64,000 bases of DNA from Arthrobacter_E sp041360795 (GTDB taxonomy: Bacteria; Actinomycetota; Actinomycetes; Actinomycetales; Micrococcaceae), in NCBI RefSeq assembly GCF_041360795.1, contig NZ_JBFUPW010000001.1:806001-870000 (forward strand), given 5' to 3'. The position numbers and the translations under genes were made by a program. Below the pieces are notes generated by a model. That model was not told the origin of the DNA. It saw only the letters and a list, made by a program, of their open reading frames with translations, and made no database searches. This document shows positions 26,260 to 33,768 of the stretch, in pieces (the stretch's first letter is position 1; each line of letters opens with the position of its first letter).

Positions 26260-27933
26260 TTATCCTTTGAGTTTTACCTTCGAAAAGACTTCGTTCAGAA
26301 CGGGGGACGAAGGGTAGCTCACCACGCGGTCCGACATCGCCAGAGCCGAGATCGGATAGGCGATGGGCAGGGCGGGCAGCGCCTTCGCGATCCGCTCGTT
26401 GATGGAGCGGTAGAGCGTGGAGCGTTCGTCCCCGTCCGGGAGGGTGCGGGCACGTGCGATGTCCTTGAAGACGTCCGCGTCGGTGTAACCGAACTCACTG
26501 CGCGTGGAGCCGAAAAGCGGCGAGAGGAAGTTGTCCGGATCGGCGTACGAGCCGTTCCAGCCGAACAGGTGAAGGCCGTGGTTTCCCGCCGAGGTCACCT
26601 TCTGCGCGTAGCCGTCCGTCCAGGGGACGGGCACCGGCTTGATCACCAGGCCGACGGCGGTCAGCTCGCGGGCGATCTCGGCGTAGACCTTCTCCGGAGA
26701 CGGCAGGTACGCCCGGGTGACGTTGACCGGGTAGTAGAACGGGATGGGCTTGCCGTCGTAGCCGGCCTCTTTGAGGAGGGCCTTGGCCTTGTTCGGGTCG
26801 TAGCCGAGCGCCGGGGCGCCGTTGTTGAAACCGGACAGCCGCGGCGGGACGAACTGCGTCGCCTGGGCGGTGCCATCCAGGTAGAAGCGCCGCACGATCG
26901 TGTTCTTGTCCACGGCGTACTCGATGGCCTGCCGGACCTTGAGATTGTTCAGCGGGGCCACGGACTGGTTCATGCCCAGGTACATCACGGAGAAGGGGTC
27001 GCGCTGGACCACCTGCTGACCCTTCTTGACCAGGGCCTCCATGGTGTCCACGGTGATGTTGTCGTAGGCGTCGATCTCACCCTTGTCGAGGGCTTCGCGG
27101 CGCACCTCGGGGTGCGAGATGACACGGAACGTCACGGTGCCGATCTCGCCACGGTCGCCCCAGTACCGCGGGTTGGCCTTCAGAGTGACCTCGGAGTCGT
27201 CCCAGGACGCGAACTGGAAGGGCCCGGTCCCCACGGGGTGGGTGCCATAGGCGGACACCTTCGTCCCGGCCTTGGTCTGCGTGAGGGCGTCGGCTTTGCC
27301 CTCGGTGAGGGCCTTGGGGGAGGAGATCGCGAGCGACGGCATCGTGAGCGACTGGAGGAAACCGGTGAAGGGTTCCGCCAGATCGATCGAGACGTGATGG
27401 GCGTCCTTGGTGGTGCAGCCCCGGTAGATCGATTTGGCCGGTTCGTCCGAATAGCCGCGGAAGATCGTGCCGAAGGTCGCGCTGCTCTCCTTGCGGAGGG
27501 CCGGGCTCAGCTTGTACCAGCGCTGGAAGTTGGCGCAGACGGCCTGGGCGTTGAAGGGGGTCCCGTCCTGGAAGCTCACGCCCTGGCGGAGGGTGAAGTC
27601 GTAGCGCAGACCGTCGTCGGACGCCTTCCATTCAGTGGCGAGGGACGGCGCGGGCTTGCCCGTGATGGCGTCGACGGTCAGGAGACCCTCCAGCACTTGC
27701 CGGGTCACCCGGTAGGACTCCAGATCGGAGGTGAGCGCCGGGTCGAGGCCCACAGGCGGCGCCGGAGTTCCGAAGCGGAACGCCTTGGTGGGGGCGGCGG
27801 AGGAGCTGATGCTCGGCTCGGGCGTCGTGGTGGGCGTACAGCCACTGAGAAGGACGACGGCGGCGCTTGCGGCCGCCAGCAAGCGCCGCGCGCGCGGGAC
27901 ACGGACGGAGCGGGCTGGTGCCACTGGCTTCAT
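26260..27933 (-). CDS. ABC transporter substrate-binding lipoprotein, family 5 (oligopeptide/dipeptide type)
   Basis: A 557-aa extracellular lipoprotein. An Arg-rich n-region and hydrophobic stretch lead to the lipobox LLSGC (Cys32), then a Ser/Pro/Thr linker. The mature part shows the family 5 pattern, with LTSDLESYRVTRQVLEGLLTVDAITGKPAPSLATEWKASDDGLRYDFTLRQGVSFQDGTPFNAQAV and LKVRQAIEYAVDKNTIV. No permease or ATPase gene is adjacent, so it is an orphan binding protein that must borrow a transporter. The start at 27933 was chosen because longer in-frame sequence runs through tRNA-Leu. Confidence 0.92.
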   Translation of the reverse strand: MKPVAPARSVRVPRARRLLAAASAAVVLLSGCTPTTTPEPSISSSAAPTKAFRFGTPAPPVGLDPALTSDLESYRVTRQVLEGLLTVDAITGKPAPSLATEWKASDDGLRYDFTLRQGVSFQDGTPFNAQAVCANFQRWYKLSPALRKESSATFGTIFRGYSDEPAKSIYRGCTTKDAHHVSIDLAEPFTGFLQSLTMPSLAISSPKALTEGKADALTQTKAGTKVSAYGTHPVGTGPFQFASWDDSEVTLKANPRYWGDRGEIGTVTFRVISHPEVRREALDKGEIDAYDNITVDTMEALVKKGQQVVQRDPFSVMYLGMNQSVAPLNNLKVRQAIEYAVDKNTIVRRFYLDGTAQATQFVPPRLSGFNNGAPALGYDPNKAKALLKEAGYDGKPIPFYYPVNVTRAYLPSPEKVYAEIARELTAVGLVIKPVPVPWTDGYAQKVTSAGNHGLHLFGWNGSYADPDNFLSPLFGSTRSEFGYTDADVFKDIARARTLPDGDERSTLYRSINERIAKALPALPIAYPISALAMSDRVVSYPSSPVLNEVFSKVKLKG

Positions 27934-28010
27934 CACCTCACGTGTGGAAAGGCCGCCGGCTGTCCGGCGGCCCGTGGACTGCTTGGTGTTCTGGGGTAGT
28001 GCTGTTTCAC

Positions 28011-28095
28011 TGGTGCGCAAGGTGGGACTTGAACCCACACGCCCGAAGGCACAGGAACCTAAATCCTGCGTGTCTGCCAATTTCACCACTCGCGC
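28011..28095 (-). tRNA. tRNA-Leu (UAG anticodon)
   Basis: An 85-nt cloverleaf on the minus strand, including an encoded CCA. The acceptor stem is 7 bp with one G-U pair, the anticodon loop is TTTAGGT (anticodon TAG, reading CUA), and it has the long variable arm expected of tRNA-Leu. Confidence 0.95.
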
Positions 28096-28178
28096 TGGTG
28101 CTGTGCGGCGCGGAACGCCACGCTCAAGTCTAGACGCAATCACCGGGCAGCAGACTCAGCGAATTGCGTGATGTGGGT

Positions 28179-28211
28179 CCTGATGCGGCGGTCAGGCATC
28201 GCCGCATCAGG
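28179..28211 (-). terminator. Hairpin after bcp
   Basis: A 12-bp perfect stem (28179-28190/28200-28211) with a 9-nt loop, 14 bp past the bcp stop on the minus strand. Confidence 0.65.
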
Positions 28212-28224
28212 TCACTGCCGTGGT

Positions 28225-28710
28225 TCAGGCGGGGAGCTTGAGGTCCCGCCGCAGCTTGGCCACGTGGCCTTTGGCGCGAACGTTGTACTGGGCCACCGCG
28301 ACGTTGCCGTCCTCGTCGATCACGAAGGTGCTGCGGATGATCCCCTGGTACGGCTTGCCGTAGTTGAGCTTCTCGCCCCAGACGGCGTAGCGCTCCGCCA
28401 CGAGATGGCCTTCATCGGCGAGCATCGTGTAGCCGAAGTGCTCCCGCTGGTCCCAGGCGGCGAGCTTGTCCACCGGGTCCGGGGAGATGCCCAGGACCGT
28501 GTAGCCTTCCTGACCGAAACGCGCGAGGTTGTCGCGGAAGTCGCAGGCCTGCTGCGCACACGCCGGGGTGTCGGCCTGCGGGTAGAAGAAGAGGATGGCC
28601 CGCTGGCCGCGGAGCGAGGAGAGCGTGACGTCGTCGCCCTGAGCGTTCTTCAGCGTGAAGTCCGGCGCCGGGGTTCCCGGCGTGAGACGGGGGGTGTTGG
28701 ACGTGGGCAA
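28225..28710 (-). CDS. bcp: Thioredoxin-dependent peroxiredoxin, BCP/PrxQ type
   Basis: A 161-aa cytoplasmic thiol peroxidase that reduces hydrogen and organic peroxides. The active-site segment is FFYPQADTPACAQQACDFRDN: the peroxidatic cysteine is Cys51 and the resolving cysteine five residues later is Cys56, the alpha-2 PrxQ pattern. The usual TPGC reads TPAC here, a mild substitution. GISPDPVDKLAAW and the conserved Arg region STFVIDEDGNVA follow. A single-gene unit. Confidence 0.95.
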   Translation of the reverse strand: MPTSNTPRLTPGTPAPDFTLKNAQGDDVTLSSLRGQRAILFFYPQADTPACAQQACDFRDNLARFGQEGYTVLGISPDPVDKLAAWDQREHFGYTMLADEGHLVAERYAVWGEKLNYGKPYQGIIRSTFVIDEDGNVAVAQYNVRAKGHVAKLRRDLKLPA

Positions 28711-28837
28711 GGGTCTCCTCCTTGGAACGGTGATCCGGGGACGGGGCAGCCGGCTACGCGGGGCCGTCGGTGTCTTTCAGCCTATAGTCCGGGCCAGGGG
28801 CGCCCTAATCACACGGGGGCACTCAACCGCGGCCGCT

Positions 28838-30091
28838 TCAGGAGGTCCGGGTGATGCGGATCCAGCGCACGACGATCCCGACGGCGAACACCGCCGCCCC
28901 GGCTACCACGGATGGCAGGGGAAGGGTCGCGGCCAGTGCGACGCAGGCCAATGCCCCGAGCACCTGGAACACGCGCGGGTACCGTCGGTCGGCGCCGTTC
29001 TGGGTGAATGCGGCGAGGTTGGCCACGAGGTAATAGATCAGCACGCCGAACGACGAGAAGCCGATCGCCCCGCGGAGGTCAGCCACCGCGATGATCCCGC
29101 AGATCGCGACGGCGCCCGCCACCTCGGCCCGGTGCGGCACCCGGTACCGGGGGTGCACGGCCGCGAGCCAGTGGGGCAGGTCGTGTTCCCGCGCCATCGC
29201 CAGACTCGTCCTTCCCAGCCCTGCGATGAGGGCGAGGAGTGCACCGAGCGCGGCGACCGCCGCTCCCGCGCGAACGACCGGCGTCGCCCATCCGGCGGTT
29301 CCGGAAGCTACGGCGGCGGCGAGCGGCGCTGGTTCCGCGGCGATGCCGGACGGCCCGAGCGTCGCGAGCAGCGTGACGGCCACCGCCGCGTACACGACGG
29401 CGGTCACGGCCAGGGCGATGAGGATGGCGCGGGGGATGGTCCGCCGGGGTTCGCGGACCTCCTCGCTCAGGGTCGCGATGCGGGCGTACCCGGCGAACGC
29501 GAAGAACAGCAGCCCTGCGGACTGCAGAATGCCGTACCAGCCGTGCGCCAGGAGTCCCTCTCCGACGATCTTGCCAGGATCGGGGGAGGAGCCCGCCCAG
29601 CAGGCGGCGACGATGAGGGTCAGCGCGGCCAGGACCAGGACCATGAGAATGCGCGTCAGCCGAGCGGTCCGGGTGATGCCGTGGTAGTTCACCGCGGCCA
29701 GCGCGATCACGGCCAGGATGGCCACCGGGCGTTCCCAGCCGGGTGGGGCCACATACGCGGCGAAGGTCATGGCCATGGCGGCGGCGCTCGCGGTCTTACC
29801 GATCACGAACCCCCAGCCGGCGAGGAATCCGGCCCACGGACCGATCCTCTCCCTGCCGTAGAGGTAGCTGCCGCCCGAGGCCGGATAGGCCGCGGCGAGC
29901 TGCGCCGAGGAGCTCGCATTGCAGAAGGCCACGAACGCGGCCACCAGCAGTCCGATGAGCAGACCCGACCCGGCCGCCGCAGCCGCCGGGGTGAAGGCCG
30001 CGAACACTCCGGCGCCGATCATGGACCCGAGCCCGATCAGCACGGCGTCGAGGGTGCCGAGACGGCGTGCCAGCGCAGGGGTCTCACTCAT
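28838..30091 (-). CDS. APC-family amino acid permease
   Basis: A 417-aa transporter with about 12 helices. LGTLDAVLIGLGSMIGAGVFAAFTPAAAAAG (about 11-41) is the TM1 GSMIGAGVF binding motif of the amino acid-polyamine-organocation superfamily. ASGGSYLYGRERIGPWAGFLAGWGF and FFAFAGYARIATLSEEVREPRRTIPRAI (TM6 and loop) are typical. The start at 30091 fits the family N-terminus, with a GAAGG upstream. No enzyme gene adjoins to name the substrate. Confidence 0.9.
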   Translation of the reverse strand: MSETPALARRLGTLDAVLIGLGSMIGAGVFAAFTPAAAAAGSGLLIGLLVAAFVAFCNASSSAQLAAAYPASGGSYLYGRERIGPWAGFLAGWGFVIGKTASAAAMAMTFAAYVAPPGWERPVAILAVIALAAVNYHGITRTARLTRILMVLVLAALTLIVAACWAGSSPDPGKIVGEGLLAHGWYGILQSAGLLFFAFAGYARIATLSEEVREPRRTIPRAILIALAVTAVVYAAVAVTLLATLGPSGIAAEPAPLAAAVASGTAGWATPVVRAGAAVAALGALLALIAGLGRTSLAMAREHDLPHWLAAVHPRYRVPHRAEVAGAVAICGIIAVADLRGAIGFSSFGVLIYYLVANLAAFTQNGADRRYPRVFQVLGALACVALAATLPLPSVVAGAAVFAVGIVVRWIRITRTS

Positions 30092-30416
30092 GCGGGTTCC
30101 TTCTCGGGTGTCGTCGCTCGGGAGGTTGGTGTCGGGAACCGTGCCTCTCCTACAGATGGTTGCACGCTCTCGGCGCGGGACGCATCCCGCGAGCACAGGA
30201 TCCGGGGTTTCCCGCGACTATCGCTTGTCACGGAGGCGTGCTTGGATCAGAGGACGGTTCACGTCAGGACATCGCATCACGTCAGGACATTGCACCGTGT
30301 GCACGACGCCATCGGGCAATCTTGCACGCGACGCGCGGAAAGCGCCACGCCCCGGAGTGGGCGCGGCCGGAGAGTCAGGGGGAGACTGCTGTGCTGTTGA
30401 TGACGAGAGGACCACG

Positions 30417-30617
30417 ATGAGCTACTGCAGGAAAGTCGCATTCTGGCAAGGATCACTGTTCATCTTCCTGGCGGTGAGCAACGCGCTGTCGGACCACAGC
30501 CCGGGGTGGAAGATCGGGCTGGTGACGGTGAGCTCGGTGATGGCCGTCGTGGTCATCGCGGGATGGCTGTGGCGCGACCGTCGCGAACCGCCGCCGCGAG
30601 GGTCGGCCCGGGAATAG
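30417..30617 (+). CDS. Small hypothetical two-TM membrane protein
   Basis: A 66-aa protein with two hydrophobic segments (about 7-24 and 32-49) and a basic cytoplasmic tail. The ATG at 30417 has GAGAGG about 7 bp upstream. No family recognised. It lies at the edge of the accessory region, in ordinary GC-rich sequence. Confidence 0.55.
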   Translation: MSYCRKVAFWQGSLFIFLAVSNALSDHSPGWKIGLVTVSSVMAVVVIAGWLWRDRREPPPRGSARE

Positions 30618-30705
30618 CGCGGGGGCCGGGCGGCTCCAATCCGTTCCCGCGTGTGGCTCCGAATTCTTGCATATGGATCCTGACCACACCAGAAGGCGGC
30701 ACACC

Positions 30706-31158
30706 GTGAGCACCCTCTCCTTCATCGACCGTCTGCCGGCGACGCATCGTCTCACGGGGGACCATCGCGACGGGCTCAGCTCGGAAGCGCTGGCCGTCGT
30801 CGACCACATCTTGTCCGGGGGAGCGGTGTACCTCCCGTTCGCTCGGCTCGGGCACCGGACCGCCATGGACCGGGGCATGAGCCCTGAGGTGGAGTTCCTG
30901 GGCCAGTTCTCCGCGTCGTCGCCCTACACGGCAGGCGTCCTGCTGAAGGTCCGCTTCGCCGATGACCCGTTCGTGTCCTTCTGGGTCCCGGCGGACTATC
31001 TCGCGCACGGGGAATGCCGCACGTGCCGGCCGTTGTGGGACGACGTGGAGGCGCTCGCCGCCGACGCCGCCCCGGGGGCGATGCTGTATGGCCTGACGAG
31101 CGCGGAGAACGGTGTGCTGGTCAAGGAGGCGGACCTGGTGCGGGCCCACGCGGGGTGA
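30706..31158 (+). CDS. Hypothetical protein
   Basis: A 150-aa soluble protein from GTG 30706, which has GAAGG about 10 bp upstream; an ATG at 30667 would add 13 residues. Codon use is normal for the genome. It has two cysteines close together (HGECRTCRPLW, about residues 103-113) but no recognised domain. The C-terminal half is Ala/Leu-rich. It may be the last ordinary chromosomal gene before the decayed, lower-GC accessory segment. Confidence 0.65.
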   Translation: MSTLSFIDRLPATHRLTGDHRDGLSSEALAVVDHILSGGAVYLPFARLGHRTAMDRGMSPEVEFLGQFSASSPYTAGVLLKVRFADDPFVSFWVPADYLAHGECRTCRPLWDDVEALAADAAPGAMLYGLTSAENGVLVKEADLVRAHAG

Positions 31159-31169
31159 TGTGGACCGCA

Positions 31170-31258
31170 CAGACTGGGCGCGCGTGCACACCCCCACGCG
31201 GGAGCGGTTCAGCGTGTTGAGTGTTTGAACTGTCCGCAGAGGCGTGGCGGGAAGGGTG
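31170..31258 (-). pseudogene. Decayed copy of the small zinc-ribbon gene
   Basis: On the minus strand this stretch aligns with the intact zinc-ribbon gene at 32316-32471. It preserves PFPPRLCGQ and, further on, VCT. The second cysteine of the first pair is Phe (CGQF for CGQC), a stop appears after HSTR, and the second CxxC reads CTRA. The reading frame is therefore broken and both metal-binding pairs are lost. It sits after the second cassette exactly as the intact gene sits after the first, which argues for duplication of the whole block. Confidence 0.6.
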
Positions 31259-31292
31259 CGCGGGGGAAAGGGGCTGGGCGGCGTGGTGGAAT

Positions 31293-31316
31293 ACGCCGCT
31301 GGACGTGCAGCGGCGT
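31293..31316. other. Stem-loop in the accessory intergenic region
   Basis: A perfect 9-bp stem with a 6-nt loop, between the decayed zinc-ribbon copy and the terminator at 31352-31390. Role unknown. Confidence 0.4.
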
Positions 31317-31351
31317 CACCGCAGGTTTTGAATCGACTGACCGTGGTACGC

Positions 31352-31390
31352 AAGAGGCCCGCGCCGACAGACTGTCGGCCCGGGCCTCTT
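31352..31390 (-). terminator. Terminator of the second small membrane gene
   Basis: A 17-bp stem with one C-C mismatch and a 3-nt loop, 46 bp past the stop of the gene ending at 31437 on the minus strand. Confidence 0.75.
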
Positions 31391-31436
31391 TGTGGCGCGA
31401 CCTATAACGCCACAACCTACCCGATAGGGGTACTCA

Positions 31437-31646
31437 TCAATTTCGGAGCCATTCCTTATGGACGAAGTACAAAATCGTCCTCGTGCCCTCGACGTAGATG
31501 ATGTATCCACCACCGGCAATGAGTGCGATGTAGAACCAGCTCTCAACCGTTGGGTGGAGCAGTAGTGGGCCGCCGAGCCAGCCCACGAAGGACGTCGCGA
31601 TCAATGCCATGACGACTTTCAGAATCATGGGGACGTTCTTCTTCAT
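31437..31646 (-). CDS. Small two-TM membrane protein, cassette copy 2
   Basis: A 69-aa hydrophobic protein with a basic start (MKKNVP) and two predicted helices (about 8-30 and 36-58). It is paralogous to the 71-aa protein at 32641-32856: they share the M-x-K-N-x-P-x-x-LK start, a mid-protein Pro, a Pro-Thr, a Ser-Trp before TM2 and the following LI. AGGAG stands about 9 bp before the ATG. GC is clearly lower than in flanking genes. Its upstream partner gene is a broken remnant, so this gene survives alone, which fits an immunity-type role (inference). Confidence 0.75.
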   Translation of the reverse strand: MKKNVPMILKVVMALIATSFVGWLGGPLLLHPTVESWFYIALIAGGGYIIYVEGTRTILYFVHKEWLRN

Positions 31647-31657
31647 GACCTCGACTC

Positions 31658-32010
31658 CTAACTAGTGGCATTACATTCACTGTAGACGAAGGTGTTCCAC
31701 GAAGCGCCGGGCAGGAAAGGGGATTGGGTAACCGATAATTCGGACGCACTTCTGCGGCGCCGTTGCAACTCCTGCTGTGACCCTCACATACGCCGTCGCG
31801 AGTCGGCAGGCGATCGCAGCAGGGCCAGGAGCTGCTTGGCAGGTCGCAGAGACGTACTGTCGCCCGAGTGAACCACCGGAGGCGATAGCCGTGGTCTCTC
31901 CCGTGTTGAAGTAGATCGAACACCAAGGGACACCGCATCCGAACTCCGGATCGGCCACGACCGGGTACGCCGCGCCACGGTGCTCGACCTTCTGGACGAG
32001 CGAGCCCTGC
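31658..32010 (-). pseudogene. Truncated, frameshifted remnant of a secreted six-cysteine protein
   Basis: The minus strand encodes a close copy of the C-terminal domain of the protein at 32872-33768, starting at SLVQKVEHRGAAYPVVADPEFGC. The N-terminal two-thirds, including the signal peptide, is missing. A frameshift near 31705-31720 puts the end (ASWNTFVYSECNATS, stop at 31658-31660) into another frame. All six cysteine positions of the paralogue are still recognisable if the frameshift is corrected. It stands 11 bp before the small membrane gene, just as in the intact cassette. Confidence 0.8.
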
Positions 32011-32029
32011 TTGGCGCTTGAGGTCGACC

Positions 32030-32105
32030 TCTGCGAGGCGGGCGCCGACCGGGTCAGGCAGATACTTGGCGAGCCGGCGCCGAGGGGAAGCCCACGTGTG
32101 CATTC
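32030..32105. repeat. Sequence patch also found at about 34041-34115
   Basis: About 75 bp that align by eye at roughly three-quarters identity with 34041-34115, in the same orientation. Here it abuts the truncated secreted-protein remnant; in the other place it lies about 270 bp upstream of the intact gene. It marks the duplication unit and suggests that the second copy lost the sequence between the patch and the C-terminal domain. Confidence 0.5.
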
Positions 32106-32319
32106 AGCGCTTGTCCGTGGCAACCGCACGAGACGTGGTCGCTCGTACGCCCGCCTCGCGGAGGAACGCGACGTGGCCGGAGGGGTAGAACTCGATGGCC
32201 GTGGCGTCGATCTCGTGTTCGCCGTCGATGGTTTCGTAGATGAAGGTCCGCAGGGCCGGCGGTGCCGGGGGTTCTGGGGGTTCCTTCGGCTCCATGCCGG
32301 GGAAGAGTGCGGAAGTCAT
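32104..32319 (-). CDS. Small phage-like hypothetical protein (71 aa)
   Basis: A 71-aa protein from the ATG at 32319 with AAGGA about 8 bp upstream. It has a Pro/Glu-rich N-terminus and a core FIYETIDGEHEIDATAIEFYPSGHVAFLREAG. Short proteins with an 'SGHVAF'-like segment are, as I recall, common in actinobacteriophages; this is recollection rather than a search result. Its ATG overlaps the zinc-ribbon stop (ATGA), so the two are coupled. The C-terminal residues may be altered by decay at the adjoining patch. Confidence 0.6.
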   Translation of the reverse strand: MTSALFPGMEPKEPPEPPAPPALRTFIYETIDGEHEIDATAIEFYPSGHVAFLREAGVRATTSRAVATDKR

Positions 32320-32471
32320 GTTCTTTGTCCTTGTTCGGTGTTGGCGGGCTGGTCGGTGAAGGGCCACCAGAGCCGGCAGGGCGTGCATACCCACACGCGC
32401 CTGCTGTTCAGGTGGGCTGGGTGTTTGCACTGTCCGCAGAGCGGCGGTGGGAAGAGGAGGAGGGTGGGCAT
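32316..32471 (-). CDS. Small zinc-ribbon protein (51 aa)
   Basis: A 51-aa protein. After a Leu/Pro-rich start it has two CxxC pairs: LCGQCKHPAHLNSRRVWVC at about 11-29, then CTPC ending at Cys32. This is a minimal treble-clef or zinc-ribbon knuckle, followed by LWWPF. The stop overlaps the next gene by 4 bp. It sits right after a strong minus-strand terminator (32491-32523), so it must have its own promoter or be read through. Such tiny zinc ribbons are frequent in phages and integrative elements. Function unknown. Confidence 0.65.
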   Translation of the reverse strand: MPTLLLFPPPLCGQCKHPAHLNSRRVWVCTPCRLWWPFTDQPANTEQGQRT

Positions 32472-32490
32472 GGTCGGGCTTTCGGGCATG

Positions 32491-32523
32491 AAAAAAGCAC
32501 CCGCGGCTGGTGCCTGGGTGCTT
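32491..32523 (-). terminator. Intrinsic terminator upstream of the zinc-ribbon gene
   Basis: An 8-bp stem (32495-32502/32516-32523) followed on the minus strand by six Ts. It is the second terminator in series after the first small membrane gene. Confidence 0.8.
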
Positions 32524-32576
32524 GTGGGTGTTGGGGGCTGGTGGCCTCATGAGCCCCGGAAACGGGGCGGGGATGC

Positions 32577-32621
32577 AAAAACGTCCTCACCGAATGGCCG
32601 GGGCCGTCCGGTGAGGACGTT
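32577..32621 (-). terminator. Terminator of the secreted-protein/membrane-protein cassette
   Basis: A 13-bp stem (32580-32592/32609-32621) followed on the minus strand by a T-run, 20 bp after the stop of the 71-aa membrane gene. Confidence 0.85.
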
Positions 32622-32640
32622 CAAGTGAAGATGAGGAGCG

Positions 32641-32856
32641 CTACTCGTAAAGGTACTGCTTGGTGCTCATGTAGTCGATGAAATTGCCGATTGCCTTGTA
32701 TCCGAGATGCCCGACGAGGCCGATGAGGACCATGAAGATCCACGACGTAGGTGTCGGATTATTCATTAACATGGGGGATGCAGCCCAAGCGATTGCCGCG
32801 ACTACTACGACAGCGGCAATTGCTTTCAGGACCTTGGGCAGGTTCTTCTTGTTCAT
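32641..32856 (-). CDS. Small two-TM membrane protein, cassette copy 1
   Basis: A 71-aa protein: basic start MNKKNLPKVLK, two helices (about 9-30 and 37-58) and a charged/aromatic C-terminus ending TKQYLYE. It begins 15 bp after the secreted-protein gene, with AGAAGGGAG as ribosome-binding site, and the two share one terminator. It is paralogous to the protein at 31437-31646. No family recognised. Pairing with a secreted cysteine-rich protein is the arrangement of bacteriocin immunity proteins, but no direct evidence exists. Confidence 0.75.
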   Translation of the reverse strand: MNKKNLPKVLKAIAAVVVVAAIAWAASPMLMNNPTPTSWIFMVLIGLVGHLGYKAIGNFIDYMSTKQYLYE

Positions 32857-32871
32857 CTGCTTGGCTCCCTT

Positions 32872-33768
32872 CTAGTGACACTGACTTCCAGTGTAGATAA
32901 ATGTGTTCCAGGAAGCGAAGGGTGGCATTGGAGACGGGTAGGCAATGATCCCTACGCACTTACCCTGGCCGTTCGCCGCCAGGGCGGTGACGGTCACGTA
33001 GCCCGTTCCGAGCACACAGACGAACGCAGCCGGGCCAGGAGCCATTTTGCAGGCGTCCTTGATTGTCAGGGCACCGAAAGAACCACCGGCGGCGATGAGG
33101 CTTGTTTCGCCCCTGTTGAAGTAGATCGAGCACCAGGGGACGCCGCATCCGTACTCAGGATCGGCCACGACGGGGTACGCCGCGCCACGGTGGTCGACCT
33201 TCTGAACCAGCGTGTTCCCCGACACCGTGTACGAGGTTGGGAGGGATTTCCCTGTGGCGTCCTTGGCCCACGGGGGCAGGATGTTGTTCACCTGCTCGCC
33301 GGCGGCGTTCTTGACGGTGACGGAGCCGTTCTTGTTGAGGCTCAGTTTGGTGCTGGCGTCACCGACGATGAACTTGTACTCGCTCGGCGCCATGGGGGTG
33401 TTGATCACCACGTAGCCGGCTTTGGTGCCGTTCGGGCCGGTGCCGACGACGGTTCCGTAGTCGTTCCCGCGGGAGCGGTTGACCTTGGCGCCGTTCTCGA
33501 CGGTGGCGGTGGTGCCGGGCAAGGAGGCCGTGAGGTCCACGGTGGCGAGCTTCGACTCGCTCGCGGGCTTGGCCGCCAGGTTTCGTGCGGCGATCTCGTT
33601 CTGCGCCTTGGCGGCAGGTGAGCCGATGAGGCCCTGCTGCTGGACCACGGCGAGCGGATCCTTGAGGTGGTTCGCCTCGGCGGCGTTCGCCGGTCCGGCG
33701 ACTCCCAAGGATGTTGCGACGACGAGTGCGGCTGCCGCGCCCGTCAGTAACTTCTTCAGTGCTGACAT
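32872..33768 (-). CDS. Secreted protein with a six-cysteine C-terminal domain
   Basis: A 298-aa exported protein. A Sec signal peptide (KKLLTGAAAALVVATSLGVAGPANA, cleavage after about residue 29) is followed by a hydrophilic pro-region to about 185, in which short beta-rich stretches occur (VNRSRGNDYGTVVGTGPNG, SVTVKNAAGEQVNN). A conserved hinge QKVDHRGAAYPVVADPE then leads into a C-terminal domain with six cysteines (GCGVPWC, DAC, FVC, GKC, QC) and Gly/Ala-rich hydrophobic runs. A second, decayed copy keeps all six cysteines, so three disulfides are likely. GGGGAG precedes the ATG. A secreted peptide precursor is a reasonable guess; no family is recognised. Confidence 0.75.
   Translation of the reverse strand: MSALKKLLTGAAAALVVATSLGVAGPANAAEANHLKDPLAVVQQQGLIGSPAAKAQNEIAARNLAAKPASESKLATVDLTASLPGTTATVENGAKVNRSRGNDYGTVVGTGPNGTKAGYVVINTPMAPSEYKFIVGDASTKLSLNKNGSVTVKNAAGEQVNNILPPWAKDATGKSLPTSYTVSGNTLVQKVDHRGAAYPVVADPEYGCGVPWCSIYFNRGETSLIAAGGSFGALTIKDACKMAPGPAAFVCVLGTGYVTVTALAANGQGKCVGIIAYPSPMPPFASWNTFIYTGSQCH

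Noticed and set aside
31677..32129. A 150-codon frame covering the truncated secreted protein as a possible intact gene
   Set aside because: It fuses unrelated upstream sequence to the C-terminal domain, has no signal peptide, and loses the correct C-terminal residues through a frameshift. Called a pseudogene.
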